From the NCBI GenBank assembly GCA_947624695.1, contig CANQLN010000001.1, positions 1-34,520 of the forward strand: a stretch of DNA of 34,520 nt. Direction: 5' to 3'. Position numbers and translations under genes: made by a program. This document shows, in pieces, positions 21,898 through 31,243 of this stretch. A model generated the notes under the pieces. The model was given only the letters and a program-made list of their open reading frames with translations, ran no database searches and was not told the origin of the DNA. This DNA comes from an uncultured Bacilli bacterium. Lineage in GTDB: Bacteria; Bacillota_I; Bacilli_A; RF39; UBA660. How positions within the stretch are numbered: position 1 is the first letter of the stretch; the number at the start of each line of letters is the position of its first letter.

Positions 21898-22946
21898 AAA
21901 ACAAATTATTCGGATTAATATTAGTATTTATTGTTTTACTTACAAGTGGCTGTGGCGCTAATGATTATTTAAAAGATGATAAAAAATTAGTTCAATATGA
22001 AGAAACAGGCCAAAATTTACCAAACAATATATTATGTCAACCAGAAGATAAAGAATTATATGAAATATATGAAAAGTATAATGATGAATTAAAAATTCCT
22101 TTAGAAAAATTACCAAAATGTAGTGAATTTAAAATTAATTCTAATAAAACTTCTGGTATTTGGGAATTAATTTTTGTTAAACCCCTTGCTTATTTAATTT
22201 TAAAACTTGGTGGTTTAGTTAAAAATATGGGTATATCATTAATAATAGTAGGACTTTTAATAAGACTTATCTTGTTACCATTCTCATATAAAACTCATAA
22301 GCAAAGTAAAAATATGCAAAAAGTGAATCAAGAAATGCAAAAGCTCGAATTTAAATATCGGGGTAGAGAAGATCGTGATTCTATGATGATGAAGAGTCAA
22401 GAAATGATGGATATATATAAGAAATACAATGTTAAACCAATGTCTGGTTGCTTAGTGGCTTTCTTACAACTTCCTTTATTCTTTGCTTTCTTACAAGCAA
22501 TTAACAGGGTTCCAGCAATATTTGAAGATAAATTGTTAGGCTTTAATTTAGGAATGACTCCTTATGTTGGACTTTCTCAAGGTAATTACTTATATATTTT
22601 ATTAATTATCTTAATCGCCGCTTCGACTTACTTTTCATTTAAATATTCGATGCGATCAACCGGAGCAATGAATCAAACTCCAGAAATGGAAAGTCAAATG
22701 AAAATGATGACTAATATTATGGTTGTAATAATCGTCATTACCTCATTTTCTCTATCAACCGCTTTGGCGTTATACTGGATTGTTACTTATGCTTTTATTG
22801 CTATTCAAACCTTTATATTCCGTAAATTAACGGGTGAAAAGAAGGATAATAAAAAAGATAAAAGGGATAAAAATAATAAAGAAAATAAGAAAAAAATAAA
22901 AGAAAAGTTGGAAGTTAAAAGAGGTCTTAAATATGGAAATAATTAG
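21894..22946 (+). CDS. yidC: Membrane protein insertase YidC (SpoIIIJ type), lipoprotein
   Basis: YidC inserts and folds membrane proteins, alone or with SecYEG. The N-terminus is a lipoprotein signal peptide with lipobox LTSGC (Cys20), as in Gram-positive YidC1/SpoIIIJ. The 60-kDa-inner-membrane-protein domain begins near residue 90, with membrane segments around 105-125, 190-205, 222-245 and 275-300. Motifs include MSGCLVAFLQLPLFFAFLQA and LALYWIVTYAF. The C-terminus is a long Lys-rich tail (about 320-350) that can contact the ribosome. Its SD (AAAGGAG) lies in the rnpA 3' end, and the gene overlaps khpB by 14 nt. Confidence 0.96.
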   Translation: MKNKLFGLILVFIVLLTSGCGANDYLKDDKKLVQYEETGQNLPNNILCQPEDKELYEIYEKYNDELKIPLEKLPKCSEFKINSNKTSGIWELIFVKPLAYLILKLGGLVKNMGISLIIVGLLIRLILLPFSYKTHKQSKNMQKVNQEMQKLEFKYRGREDRDSMMMKSQEMMDIYKKYNVKPMSGCLVAFLQLPLFFAFLQAINRVPAIFEDKLLGFNLGMTPYVGLSQGNYLYILLIILIAASTYFSFKYSMRSTGAMNQTPEMESQMKMMTNIMVVIIVITSFSLSTALALYWIVTYAFIAIQTFIFRKLTGEKKDNKKDKRDKNNKENKKKIKEKLEVKRGLKYGNN

Positions 22947-23541
22947 TAAAGAAGGAAAAGAATTAGAAACTATTTTAACAGGCATTTGTGAAGAATATAA
23001 TGTAAGTAATGATGATTTCTATTATCATTATACTGAAAATAAAACCGGTTTATTTGGTAAAAATAGTGTTATTAATGTTACCGCTATTTTAAAAAGTGAT
23101 TTGCTAGAATATATTAAAGAATACTTAGAAGAGTTATTAACTAACATGGGTTTAACGGTTAATTTTGAAACCAAATTAAGAGAAGATGTTATGTATGTTA
23201 AAATATATTCTAATAACAATCCCGTTTTAATTGGCAAGGGTGGTAATACTTTAAAAGCCTTAGAAAATATTGTCCGTCAAAAAGTAAATACTGAATTTAA
23301 TGTGCGACCATATATATCATTAGATGTAGAAAACTATCGGGAAAAACAACAAAGAAGAATTGAAAGACTTGCTAAAAATATTGCTAGAGAAGTTGTTAAA
23401 ACCAATATGGAAGTTCATCTAGATAATATGAATGCCTATGATAGAAGAATAGTTCATAATATTTTAACTAATTTTAAAGGAGTAACCACGGAAAGTACTG
23501 GCGAAGAACCTAATCGCCATGTTGTAATTAAACCAGAATAA
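22933..23541 (+). CDS. khpB: RNA-binding protein KhpB (Jag/EloR)
   Basis: KhpB (Jag, SpoIIIJ-associated) binds RNA, and in streptococci it works with KhpA to control cell elongation. The 202-aa protein has an N-terminal Jag-N domain (about residues 1-50, MEIISKEGKELETIL), a KH domain with the GxxG loop in PVLIGKGGNTLKALENI (about 97-113), and a C-terminal R3H domain (REKQQRRIERLAKNIARE, RRIVHNILTNF). The start overlaps the end of yidC, the usual yidC-jag pairing. A strong bidirectional terminator follows 2 bp after the stop. Confidence 0.95.
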   Translation: MEIISKEGKELETILTGICEEYNVSNDDFYYHYTENKTGLFGKNSVINVTAILKSDLLEYIKEYLEELLTNMGLTVNFETKLREDVMYVKIYSNNNPVLIGKGGNTLKALENIVRQKVNTEFNVRPYISLDVENYREKQQRRIERLAKNIAREVVKTNMEVHLDNMNAYDRRIVHNILTNFKGVTTESTGEEPNRHVVIKPE

Positions 23542-23543
23542 AA

Positions 23544-23566
23544 CCACTATCACTAGTGGCTTTTTT
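23544..23566. terminator. Bidirectional terminator between khpB and the DUF5684-like gene
   Basis: CCACTA-TCAC-TAGTGG (23544-23559) is a perfect 6-bp stem with a tetraloop, followed on the plus strand by C and six Ts (23561-23566). Read on the minus strand it ends in TTTTATT, so it also serves the convergent gene ending at 23580. Confidence 0.85.
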
Positions 23567-23579
23567 AATGACTTAATTT

Positions 23580-24020
23580 TTAGTTTTCTTTCTTCCCAAC
23601 ATATTGGGCACTTCCTAAACCTAAAATAAGTAAGAAAATGGTATTTAAGAACAATAAACCTAAAGTATACCCAATTCCTTTACCAAAAGATTTAGCAAGA
23701 CTATGTTTTTGATAAATAGCAATTATAAATGTCCCAATTAGAGCAATGGTAATAACTATTTCATTTTTGATTACTGATAAAATAGATAGTCCAAAAGCTA
23801 AAACTAAGAACCAAGGTGAAATACCAGAAACTTTATAATAAATAAACATATTGTAGATAGGAATTAATGATTTCCATCCTTTTTCTCCAGCTTTAGTAAA
23901 TATTCTCCACATCGCAACGATTTTTAAAATACTTACTACTAAAGTAATGGTTGCTACAATTCCTAAGTAAGCTCCTAATAAAGTATAAAGTCCATCTAGG
24001 CTTGTTTGTAAATTATCCAT
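23580..24020 (-). CDS. DUF5684-like membrane protein
   Basis: A 146-aa integral membrane protein with four hydrophobic segments at about residues 15-38, 66-85, 87-102 and 115-137. Between the first two lies the stretch WRIFTKAGEKGWKSLIPIYNMF, the mark of the DUF5684/signal-peptidase-I-associated family of small membrane proteins in Gram-positives. The function is unknown; some members sit near signal peptidase or secretion genes. SD AAGGAG precedes ATG 24020. It is one of only two minus-strand genes on the right arm, placed convergently to khpB and divergently from mnmE. Confidence 0.75.
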   Translation of the reverse strand: MDNLQTSLDGLYTLLGAYLGIVATITLVVSILKIVAMWRIFTKAGEKGWKSLIPIYNMFIYYKVSGISPWFLVLAFGLSILSVIKNEIVITIALIGTFIIAIYQKHSLAKSFGKGIGYTLGLLFLNTIFLLILGLGSAQYVGKKEN

Positions 24021-24133
24021 AAACTTCTCCTTTCATTTCTTAGCATAATTATATAAATTATCTAAGGTATTTGTCAATTTTTAATGAAAAATGCCTTAAA
24101 TTGTGCTAATATACTTACGAAAGGAAAGTTTCT

Positions 24134-25474
24134 ATGGAAGATACTATATGTGCTATTTCCACCGCTCCGGGTATTGGGGCTATTTCAATAATTAGAGTAA
24201 GTGGGAAAGAGGCTTTAGATATTGTTTCTAAAATATTTTCGAAAGATTTAAAAGAAGCCAAATCTCATACTCTTTTATATGGTTATATATATGATCATAA
24301 AGAAATAGTTGATGAAGTATTAGTAAGTGTTATGTTAGCACCCAAAACTTATACTACAGAAGATATTGTGGAAATAAATAGTCATGGTGGTATTAATACC
24401 ACCAATAAAATATTAGAACTCCTTTTAGAAAATGGATGTCGTTTAGCGGAAGCTGGTGAATTTACCAAAAGAGCTTTTCTAAATGGACGAATTGATTTAA
24501 CGGAAGCTGAATCTGTTAATGATTTAATCAATGCAAAAACCGATGTGGCCAGAAGACTAGCTCTTAATAATTTACAAGGGCGTGTTTCGAAAGATATTCG
24601 AAATTTACGAAGCAAAATTACCGATATTATGGCGAATATTGAAGTAAATATTGATTATCCGGAGTATGAAGATATTGAAGTTGTCACAAATGAAACTTTA
24701 CTTCCTAAATTAGAAGAAGTATTAATGAGTTTACAAGAAATGTTAAAAAATTCTTATAATGGTAAGCTAATTAAAGAAGGAATAGACATTGCTATTGTGG
24801 GAAGTCCTAATGTGGGAAAGAGTAGTATTTTAAATAGATTATTAGATGAAGATAAAGCAATAGTTACCGATATAGCGGGTACCACTCGAGATATCGTGGA
24901 AGGTAGCGTTAACTTTAATGGCTTTTTACTTAATTTTATTGATACGGCTGGTATTAGAGATACTGAAGATACTGTTGAAAAAATTGGGGTAGAGAAGAGT
25001 AAGAAAGCCATAACGGAAGCTGATATTGTCATTATTGTTTTAAATAATAATGAAGAATTATCACCTTATGAAAAAGAATTAATAGAATTAGTTCCTTTAA
25101 AAAAACGTTTAATTTTTGTTAACAAATCTGATTTAAATAATGTCTTAACTTTAGATAAAGAATATATAATAGGAAATACGATTGAAGAAAAAGGGCTTGA
25201 TTTACTAAAAGAAGCCCTAAATAAAAAATTAAATTTAGAAAATATTCTAGAGCAAGATATGACTTATATGTCTAATGTTCGCCAAATAGATTTATTAAAA
25301 AAGGCTATTAAAGAGATTGAAAATGCTATTTTAAATATTCATAAAGGTACACCAATAGATATTGTTGAAATTGATATTACTAATGCTTGGAATCTTTTGG
25401 GCGAAATTACAGGAGATACTTATAAAGATGAATTATTAGATACTTTATTTAGTAATTTCTGTATAGGAAAGTAG
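24134..25474 (+). CDS. mnmE: tRNA modification GTPase MnmE
   Basis: With MnmG, MnmE adds the (carboxymethyl)aminomethyl group at C5 of wobble U34. The N-terminal tetrahydrofolate-binding domain covers about residues 1-115 (SISTAPGIGAISIIRVSG-like start; LNGRIDLTEAE). The G domain shows G1 GSPNVGKSS, G2 IAGTTRDIVEG, G3 DTAGI and G4 NKSD. The C-terminus is the conserved FCIGK with the essential Cys. Length 446 aa fits. SD AAAGGAAAG precedes ATG 24134. mnmG follows 8 bp after the stop, so they are co-transcribed. Confidence 0.97.
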   Translation: MEDTICAISTAPGIGAISIIRVSGKEALDIVSKIFSKDLKEAKSHTLLYGYIYDHKEIVDEVLVSVMLAPKTYTTEDIVEINSHGGINTTNKILELLLENGCRLAEAGEFTKRAFLNGRIDLTEAESVNDLINAKTDVARRLALNNLQGRVSKDIRNLRSKITDIMANIEVNIDYPEYEDIEVVTNETLLPKLEEVLMSLQEMLKNSYNGKLIKEGIDIAIVGSPNVGKSSILNRLLDEDKAIVTDIAGTTRDIVEGSVNFNGFLLNFIDTAGIRDTEDTVEKIGVEKSKKAITEADIVIIVLNNNEELSPYEKELIELVPLKKRLIFVNKSDLNNVLTLDKEYIIGNTIEEKGLDLLKEALNKKLNLENILEQDMTYMSNVRQIDLLKKAIKEIENAILNIHKGTPIDIVEIDITNAWNLLGEITGDTYKDELLDTLFSNFCIGK

Positions 25475-25482
25475 TTGATTAT

Positions 25483-27342
25483 ATGTATGATGTTATAGTA
25501 GTTGGAGGCGGTCATGCCGGTTGTGAAGCTTCTAATATTGCCGCAAAAATGGGAATGAAAACCCTTCTTTTAACTATGAATAAAAAAAATATTGCTGATA
25601 TGCCTTGTAATCCTTCTATTGGGGGGACTGCTAAAGGCGTAATTGTCAGAGAAATAGATGCCCTAGGAGGCTTAATGGGGCGGGTTGCCGATATGAGTCA
25701 TTTTCAAATTAAAATGCTTAATAATTCTAAAGGTCCCGCTGTAAGAAGTTTAAGAGCCCAAGCTGATAAAAGAGTTTATCCTAAAAAAATGTTAGAAGAG
25801 TTAGAAAAAAATTCGTATTTAGAAATTAAGGAAGGCTTAGTTGAAAATTTAATTGTCGAAGATAATGTTGTTAAGGGAGTAATTCTTAGCGATAATACCA
25901 TAATTAAAAGTAAGAGTGTGATTTTAACTACCGGAACTTATACTAAAGCTAATATTTTAATTGGCTCTGAAAATACACCGGGAGGACCTCATGGAGAAGG
26001 AAGAAGTAACTATTTAAGTGATAATTTAAAGAAATTAGGTTTAAATATTAAAAGACTTAAAACGGGTACTCCTCAAAGAATAAAAAAAGATTCGATTGAC
26101 TTTACCCAAATGCATGAAGAAAAAGGTGATGATACTTATTGGACTTTTAGCCATGATCTAAAGCCGCAATATAAAATAAAAGACCAACAAAAATGTTATT
26201 TAGTTTATACTAATGAAAAAACCCATGAAATAATTGGAAAACATTTAAAAGAATCCGCTATGTATGGGGGTTATGCAACCGGAGTAGGACCAAGATATTG
26301 TCCTTCTATTGAAGATAAAATTGTTCGTTTTGCCGATAAAGAAAGACATCAATTATTTTTAGAACCCGAAAGTATATATTATGATGAATGGTATTTACAA
26401 GGCTTTTCTACAAGTATGCCAAGAGATGTTCAAGAAGAAATGGTTCATAGTTTAAAGGGGTTAGAGAATGCGGTCATAACAAAATATGCTTATGCTATTG
26501 AATATGATGCCATTGATTCCTTACAAATAAAGGCTAGTTTAGAAAATAAAATAATTGAAAATTTATTTACGGCAGGACAAATAAATGGTACTAGTGGTTA
26601 TGAAGAAGCAGCTGGTCAAGGTTTAATTGCCGGAATTAATGCAGCTTTAAAATTGCAAGGAAAAGAACCTTTAATTTTAAAAAGAAATGAAGCTTATATT
26701 GGGGTTTTAATTGATGATTTAGTAACTAAAGGTGTAACTGATCCTTATAGAATGCTTACTTCTAGAGCAGAATTTAGACTTATTTTAAGACATGATAATG
26801 CCGATTTAAGATTAAGAGCCAAGGGTTATGAATTAGGAACTATTTCTAAAGAACAATATCAAAAACTTAATAAAAAAATTAAAGATATTGAAAGCTTAAT
26901 GCAAGAATTAAAAGAGAATAAATTAACTATTACCAAAGAAGTTAAAGATATTTTCATATCTCACAATTTGGAAATACCAAAAAGAAATATGACTTATGAA
27001 GAACTTTTAAAAAGACCGGAAATAACTTTTAAATTCTTAAGTCAATTTCATAAATTTAATTATAGTGAAGAAGTAATTGAACAAGGTGAAATTGCAATTA
27101 AATATGAAGGATATATTAAAAAGGCCACTAAAGAAGCTGAAAAATTACAAAAAATTGAAGAAAAACAAATACCGGAAGATATCGATTATCAAAAAGTTAG
27201 AAACTTAGCCAGTGAAGCAAAACAAAAATTATCAGAAATAAGACCAAGAACGATTGCCCAAGCATCGAGAATTAGTGGGGTTAATCCTTCAGATATTGCC
27301 ATCCTTGCCGTTTATTTAAAGAAAGAATATAATCATGACTAG
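25483..27342 (+). CDS. mnmG: tRNA uridine-5-carboxymethylaminomethyl modification enzyme MnmG
   Basis: MnmG is the FAD/NADH partner of MnmE in U34 modification. The Rossmann FAD motif VVGGGHAGCEAS lies at residues 6-17, followed by NPSIGGTAKG and the GidA motif GPRYCPSIEDK. A second NAD-related region shows AGQINGTSGYEEAAGQG. The helical C-terminal domain that binds MnmE ends with RPRTIAQASRISGV. Length 619 aa is normal. Its end overlaps the rsmG start by 8 nt. Confidence 0.97.
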   Translation: MYDVIVVGGGHAGCEASNIAAKMGMKTLLLTMNKKNIADMPCNPSIGGTAKGVIVREIDALGGLMGRVADMSHFQIKMLNNSKGPAVRSLRAQADKRVYPKKMLEELEKNSYLEIKEGLVENLIVEDNVVKGVILSDNTIIKSKSVILTTGTYTKANILIGSENTPGGPHGEGRSNYLSDNLKKLGLNIKRLKTGTPQRIKKDSIDFTQMHEEKGDDTYWTFSHDLKPQYKIKDQQKCYLVYTNEKTHEIIGKHLKESAMYGGYATGVGPRYCPSIEDKIVRFADKERHQLFLEPESIYYDEWYLQGFSTSMPRDVQEEMVHSLKGLENAVITKYAYAIEYDAIDSLQIKASLENKIIENLFTAGQINGTSGYEEAAGQGLIAGINAALKLQGKEPLILKRNEAYIGVLIDDLVTKGVTDPYRMLTSRAEFRLILRHDNADLRLRAKGYELGTISKEQYQKLNKKIKDIESLMQELKENKLTITKEVKDIFISHNLEIPKRNMTYEELLKRPEITFKFLSQFHKFNYSEEVIEQGEIAIKYEGYIKKATKEAEKLQKIEEKQIPEDIDYQKVRNLASEAKQKLSEIRPRTIAQASRISGVNPSDIAILAVYLKKEYNHD

Positions 27343-28048
27343 AGAAGAATTTATTGAAGAATTACAAAAATTAGGCATAACTGTAACCGATAATGAATTA
27401 AGTATGCTCGAAATTTATTTGAATTTCTTAAAAGAATATAATAGCCATACAAATATTACAAGAATAGTGGAAGAAAAGGAAGTTTATTTAAAACACTTTT
27501 ATGATTCTTTAACAATCACTAAAGCTATAGATTTAAATGAAGTAGATACTTTATTAGATGTGGGAAGTGGGGCTGGTTTTCCGGGAATGGTTTTAAAAAT
27601 ATTTTATCCTCATTTGCAAGTAACTTTATTGGATTCTAATAATAAAAAGACTAAGTTTTTAACCGAATTAAAATCTAAATTAAATATTGATGTTGAAATT
27701 ATAAACGAAAGAGTCGAAGACTATGCTAAAAACAATTTAAATAAATTTTCTTTAGTAACCTCAAGAGCGGTTGCAAACTTACGGGTTTTAACGGAAATAT
27801 CTTTGCCTCTTGTGAAAAAAGAAGGTTATTTTATTCCTTTGAAAGGTAATATAGATCTGGAATTAGAGGAAGCCAAAAAGACTATTTCTTTAATGAATTC
27901 AAAGATAGAAGATATTATTAATTTTAATCTTTATAAAAATGAAGGAGTAAGAAATATTATTAGAATTAAAAAAGAAGCAGAAACTAAATTAGAAATGCTA
28001 AGACCATATAATAAAATATTAAGAAAACCTCTTGCGAAAAAGAGCTAA
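27335..28048 (+). CDS. rsmG: 16S rRNA (guanine527-N7)-methyltransferase RsmG
   Basis: RsmG (GidB) methylates G527 in the 530 loop of 16S rRNA; its loss gives low-level streptomycin resistance. The SAM motif is LLDVGSGAGFPGMVLKI (about residues 69-85), followed by VTLLDSNNKKTKFL and the TSRAVANLRVL motif. Length 237 aa fits the family. It is translationally coupled to mnmG, and the order mnmE-mnmG-rsmG-noc is that of Bacillus. Confidence 0.96.
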   Translation: MTREEFIEELQKLGITVTDNELSMLEIYLNFLKEYNSHTNITRIVEEKEVYLKHFYDSLTITKAIDLNEVDTLLDVGSGAGFPGMVLKIFYPHLQVTLLDSNNKKTKFLTELKSKLNIDVEIINERVEDYAKNNLNKFSLVTSRAVANLRVLTEISLPLVKKEGYFIPLKGNIDLELEEAKKTISLMNSKIEDIINFNLYKNEGVRNIIRIKKEAETKLEMLRPYNKILRKPLAKKS

Positions 28049-28090
28049 ATACGTTAGAATTAATTAGTAGAGGTAAAGGGGTAGATTTGT

Positions 28091-29155
28091 GTGAATACAG
28101 AATCACAAGTTTTAAATGTGCCTATTGAAGATATCATTCCAAATCGGTTTCAACCCCGATTAAATTTTGATGAACAATCTTTAAATGAACTGGCGGCATC
28201 TATCAAAGAACATGGGATTATTCAACCCCTAGTTTTAAGACGCCTTAATGATAAATATGAAATAATTGCAGGTGAAAGAAGATATAAAGCTGCTAAAATT
28301 GCTGGTCTTACTTCAGTTCCAGCGGTTATTGCCCAAATGGATGATAATACTAGTGCTGAAGTAGCCATTGTAGAAAATGTTCAAAGAAAAGATTTATCAT
28401 CTATTGAAGAAGCCAAATCTTATAAAGCCCTTCTTGATAAAGGCTATTTAACCCAAGAAGATTTAGCTAAAAAAATGGGTTTAAGTCAATCCGCTATTTC
28501 TAATAAACTTCGACTTTTAACTCTTCCAGAAGAAGTACAAAATGCCATTATGGAAGGTAAAATTTCTGAAAGACATGCAAGAAGTTTACTACAATTAGAA
28601 AGTGCCGATGCTCAAAAAGAATGGCTTAATAAAATAATTGATGAGAGAATAACCGTAAGAGATTTAGATACTCGTTTAAAAAACTTAAATAAAAAAGAAG
28701 AGGCTCCAGTTGACGATATTCCTATAATTGATAATACTCCAAATATTGCTGATATTAAAGAAAAAGCGACAGATATTTTAGCCGCTAATAATCCAAGTAC
28801 AAGTATTGAAACAACTAGTGAAGAAGTCACTCCAACCAAGATACCAAATAAGTTCTTTAATTTCTTAGAAGATGAATCCGTAAATATGAGTGTCGGAGAT
28901 GTTAGTAATCCAGCTCAAGAAAATACAGAAGAAATTGAGATGTTAGATTTTCTAGCTCCAGAACCATCCGATACAACTTCAACTGAGGAACAAAAGGAAG
29001 AAGAACCAACAGAAAATAAAAAAGATATGGATGCGGTTAAAGATTATGTTGGTAAATTAGAAGATGATTTAAGAGATCACGATTATAAAGTTAGTATATC
29101 TAGAGAAGAAGATGAGAAAGAAATTAGATATATTGTTACAGTAAGTAAAGAATAA
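28091..29155 (+). CDS. noc: Nucleoid occlusion protein Noc (ParB paralogue)
   Basis: Noc is a CTP-dependent DNA clamp that blocks septum formation over the nucleoid. The ParB/Srx CTPase domain (about residues 1-105) has GERR (61-64) and ENVQR (95-99). The HTH domain (about 115-170) carries Gln133, Lys139 and Arg161 (LSQSAISNKL, ISERHAR), the residues reported to give Noc rather than parS specificity; ParB has Arg, Thr/His and Gly there. PNRFQPR also resembles Noc. A long acidic, probably disordered linker (about 200-310) precedes a short dimerisation-like C-terminus. At 354 aa it is longer than B. subtilis Noc (283) and lacks that protein's N-terminal membrane helix. GTG start with an AAGGGGTAGAT SD; a TAG upstream rules out extension. 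Confidence 0.88.
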   Translation: MNTESQVLNVPIEDIIPNRFQPRLNFDEQSLNELAASIKEHGIIQPLVLRRLNDKYEIIAGERRYKAAKIAGLTSVPAVIAQMDDNTSAEVAIVENVQRKDLSSIEEAKSYKALLDKGYLTQEDLAKKMGLSQSAISNKLRLLTLPEEVQNAIMEGKISERHARSLLQLESADAQKEWLNKIIDERITVRDLDTRLKNLNKKEEAPVDDIPIIDNTPNIADIKEKATDILAANNPSTSIETTSEEVTPTKIPNKFFNFLEDESVNMSVGDVSNPAQENTEEIEMLDFLAPEPSDTTSTEEQKEEEPTENKKDMDAVKDYVGKLEDDLRDHDYKVSISREEDEKEIRYIVTVSKE

Positions 29156-29160
29156 AATAA

Positions 29161-29191
29161 GGTAATCAAAATAATAATCGATTACCTTTTT
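29161..29191 (+). terminator. noc terminator
   Basis: GGTAATC (29161-29167) and GATTACC (29180-29186) form a 7-bp stem with a 12-nt loop followed by five Ts. It begins 5 bp after the noc stop and closes the mnmE-mnmG-rsmG-noc operon. On the minus strand the T-run is interrupted, so service to the convergent PBP gene is less certain. Confidence 0.8.
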
Positions 29192-29199
29192 ATACACTT

Positions 29200-31146
29200 T
29201 TAATTTTCTTCTTTGTTAACAACATCTGCTTTACTAATATTTGGTTCACTTCCTTTTAAATAATAATACATAATAGCTCTACTTGAGTCTTTAGTTACTT
29301 CCCCTGTAACAGCATCTAGGATTATACCTACTACATCATTGGGAGTTTCATACCAATTATTTTCTAATCCTGTTTGAATTTCTTCCATCGTATCAGCCCA
29401 AATATTTTTAGCAACATTACTATATCCTTTGGTAAATTCTCGGTTATTATCATATCCTAGCCAAACTAACATTAAATCATCTTTATTATAACCAACTGTC
29501 CAATAATCTGTAGGAGTTGTTCCGGTTTTTATAGCATATTTTCGTGATAATTTTCCCGCAATAGTTACTGCGGTCGCCGATGTATAATCTCGAAATGCGG
29601 AACTAGTAGTATTCGAAAGAAGTTCATTTAAAATATAAACATAATTAGGGTTTAGGACTAAACTTTTTTTATTTTCTTTTGTATAAATTACTTTTCCTTC
29701 GTTATCTTCAATTTTTCTAATTAAGTATAAGTCTTTTTTATAACCACCACTAGCAAAGGTATTATAACCTGTGGCATAGTCAATAATGTTTATTTCTCCA
29801 GTTCCTAAAGCAAGAGATGGAACCGGTAGTAATTCTTCCTTAATCCCGGTTTTTTTGGCAGTATTGGCTAGTAAATCCGTTCCTAAAAAAAGATTAGTTT
29901 TAACAGCATAAATATTATCGGAAAAAGCAATGGCCGCCGCCATCGTAATATCTTTATTTGCATATTTATCATTAGCATTAGTTGGTGAATACGTTTCTTT
30001 ATTATTAATATTAAAAGTTGTATATTCGCTTTTAAATTTGGAAGAAGATATTAAATTATTTTCTAAAGCTCCATAATAAAGGAAAGCTTTCATTGTGGAA
30101 CCAACTTGTCTTTTAGAATCTGTAGCGCGGTTATATTGACTTGTTCCATAATCTAATCCACCCGTTAAGGCTTCAATTTTCCCGGTTTCAGGATCAACAA
30201 TAACACTTGCTACTTGGACTTCTTTTTCTTCTCCCATATTTTTTAAAATGTTTTTTTCTAAACTAGCTTGCTTATTCATATCTAAGTTAGTATAAATTTT
30301 AAGGCCACCTGTTTCTAAAATACTTTTACTAATTCCTAAGTCTTCTAATTCTTTATAAACAGCATCTTGATAATACATAAGCATTTGTAAATTATTTTCA
30401 CTATTTTTGCCGTAGATTTCTAAATTAGTAAAATTCAAGCTTTCATATTCTTCTTTAGTAATAAATTCATTATTATATAAAACTTTAGCCACTACTTCCG
30501 CTCTTTTGTTAGCTTCATCTCGATTAGATACCGGATTAAATTTGTTAGGACTTTTCGGAATACCAGCAAGCATAATGGCTTCTTCTAAAGATAAGTTGCT
30601 AACATCTTTGTTAAAATAATACTTAGCGGCATTGCTAACTCCATAATTTCCGTTACCATAATTAATCGTATTTAAATAGGCTTCAAGTATTTCATCTTTA
30701 TCATATTGAATTTCGGTAATAATTGTTAAAAATGCTTCTTCAATTTTTCTTTTCCAAGTTTTATCAAAGTCGAGATAAAGGTTTTTAACTAATTGTTGGG
30801 TAATAGTGGAGGCTCCTTGCACAATATGACCACTGGCAATATTAGTCATCATCGCTTTTCCGATTCTTAAAAGATCAAAACCGCGGTGCTCATAAAATTT
30901 CTTATCTTCCACGACTAAAACCGAATTTACTAACTTTTTATCTATATCTTGAATATTTACCCAAGATGAAGTGCTACTCCCTTGATAGACTAAATTATCT
31001 TGATTGTCATAAAGGTAATAAGTCCCATTATTAGTTATATTTAATTTCGGGGTAATAAGGGCATAAATATTAATTCCAATATAGCAAATAATAAAGCTTA
31101 AAAAGCCAAATAAAACCGATTTTTCTAAAAAACGAATGAAGCGCAA
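29200..31146 (-). CDS. Class A penicillin-binding protein (PBP1a-type)
   Basis: A bifunctional cell-wall enzyme: glycosyltransferase (GT51) plus transpeptidase. After one N-terminal membrane helix (about residues 8-32), the GT51 domain shows EDKKFYEHRGFD, QGASTITQQLVKNLYL and RKIEEAFLTI. The transpeptidase domain has the SxxK motif STMK, the SxN motif SDN (AFSDNIYAVK) and KTG (KTGTTPTDYW). All catalytic motifs are present. GTG 31155 is the longest start, but TTG 31146 has SD AGGTGAT four bases upstream, the spacing used elsewhere here, so I prefer it (648 aa). It opposes the replication direction of this arm. The ponA/pbp subtype cannot be decided. Confidence 0.94.
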   Translation of the reverse strand: MRFIRFLEKSVLFGFLSFIICYIGINIYALITPKLNITNNGTYYLYDNQDNLVYQGSSTSSWVNIQDIDKKLVNSVLVVEDKKFYEHRGFDLLRIGKAMMTNIASGHIVQGASTITQQLVKNLYLDFDKTWKRKIEEAFLTIITEIQYDKDEILEAYLNTINYGNGNYGVSNAAKYYFNKDVSNLSLEEAIMLAGIPKSPNKFNPVSNRDEANKRAEVVAKVLYNNEFITKEEYESLNFTNLEIYGKNSENNLQMLMYYQDAVYKELEDLGISKSILETGGLKIYTNLDMNKQASLEKNILKNMGEEKEVQVASVIVDPETGKIEALTGGLDYGTSQYNRATDSKRQVGSTMKAFLYYGALENNLISSSKFKSEYTTFNINNKETYSPTNANDKYANKDITMAAAIAFSDNIYAVKTNLFLGTDLLANTAKKTGIKEELLPVPSLALGTGEINIIDYATGYNTFASGGYKKDLYLIRKIEDNEGKVIYTKENKKSLVLNPNYVYILNELLSNTTSSAFRDYTSATAVTIAGKLSRKYAIKTGTTPTDYWTVGYNKDDLMLVWLGYDNNREFTKGYSNVAKNIWADTMEEIQTGLENNWYETPNDVVGIILDAVTGEVTKDSSRAIMYYYLKGSEPNISKADVVNKEEN

Positions 31147-31190
31147 TTTAATCACCTAGAATTATTATGTAAAAAATATAAAAAATTATG

Positions 31191-31219
31191 TTGAAATTAT
31201 ATATATGTTATGTTATAGT
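31191..31219 (+). promoter_or_regulatory. Promoter upstream of the small gene and rpoE
   Basis: -35 TTGAAA (31191-31196), a 17-bp spacer and -10 TATAGT (31214-31219) give a likely start near 31226, leaving a short leader that contains the SD AGAGGTGG at 31232-31239. Confidence 0.65.
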
Positions 31220-31243
31220 TTTTAAGACAAAAGAGGTGGTTAT

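Noticed and set aside
24065..24098. Inverted repeat AAGGTATTT/AAATGCCTT upstream of mnmE as an operator or riboswitch
   Set aside because: One mismatch, no T-run, too short for a known riboswitch, and likely chance in AT-rich DNA.
24382..25032. Minus-strand frames inside mnmE
   Set aside because: Shadows of mnmE codon usage, without SD.
27577..27588. Possible Noc site TTTTCCGGGAAT in rsmG
   Set aside because: Only 10 of 14 positions match and it encodes the conserved GFPG motif of RsmG, so it is explained by the protein.
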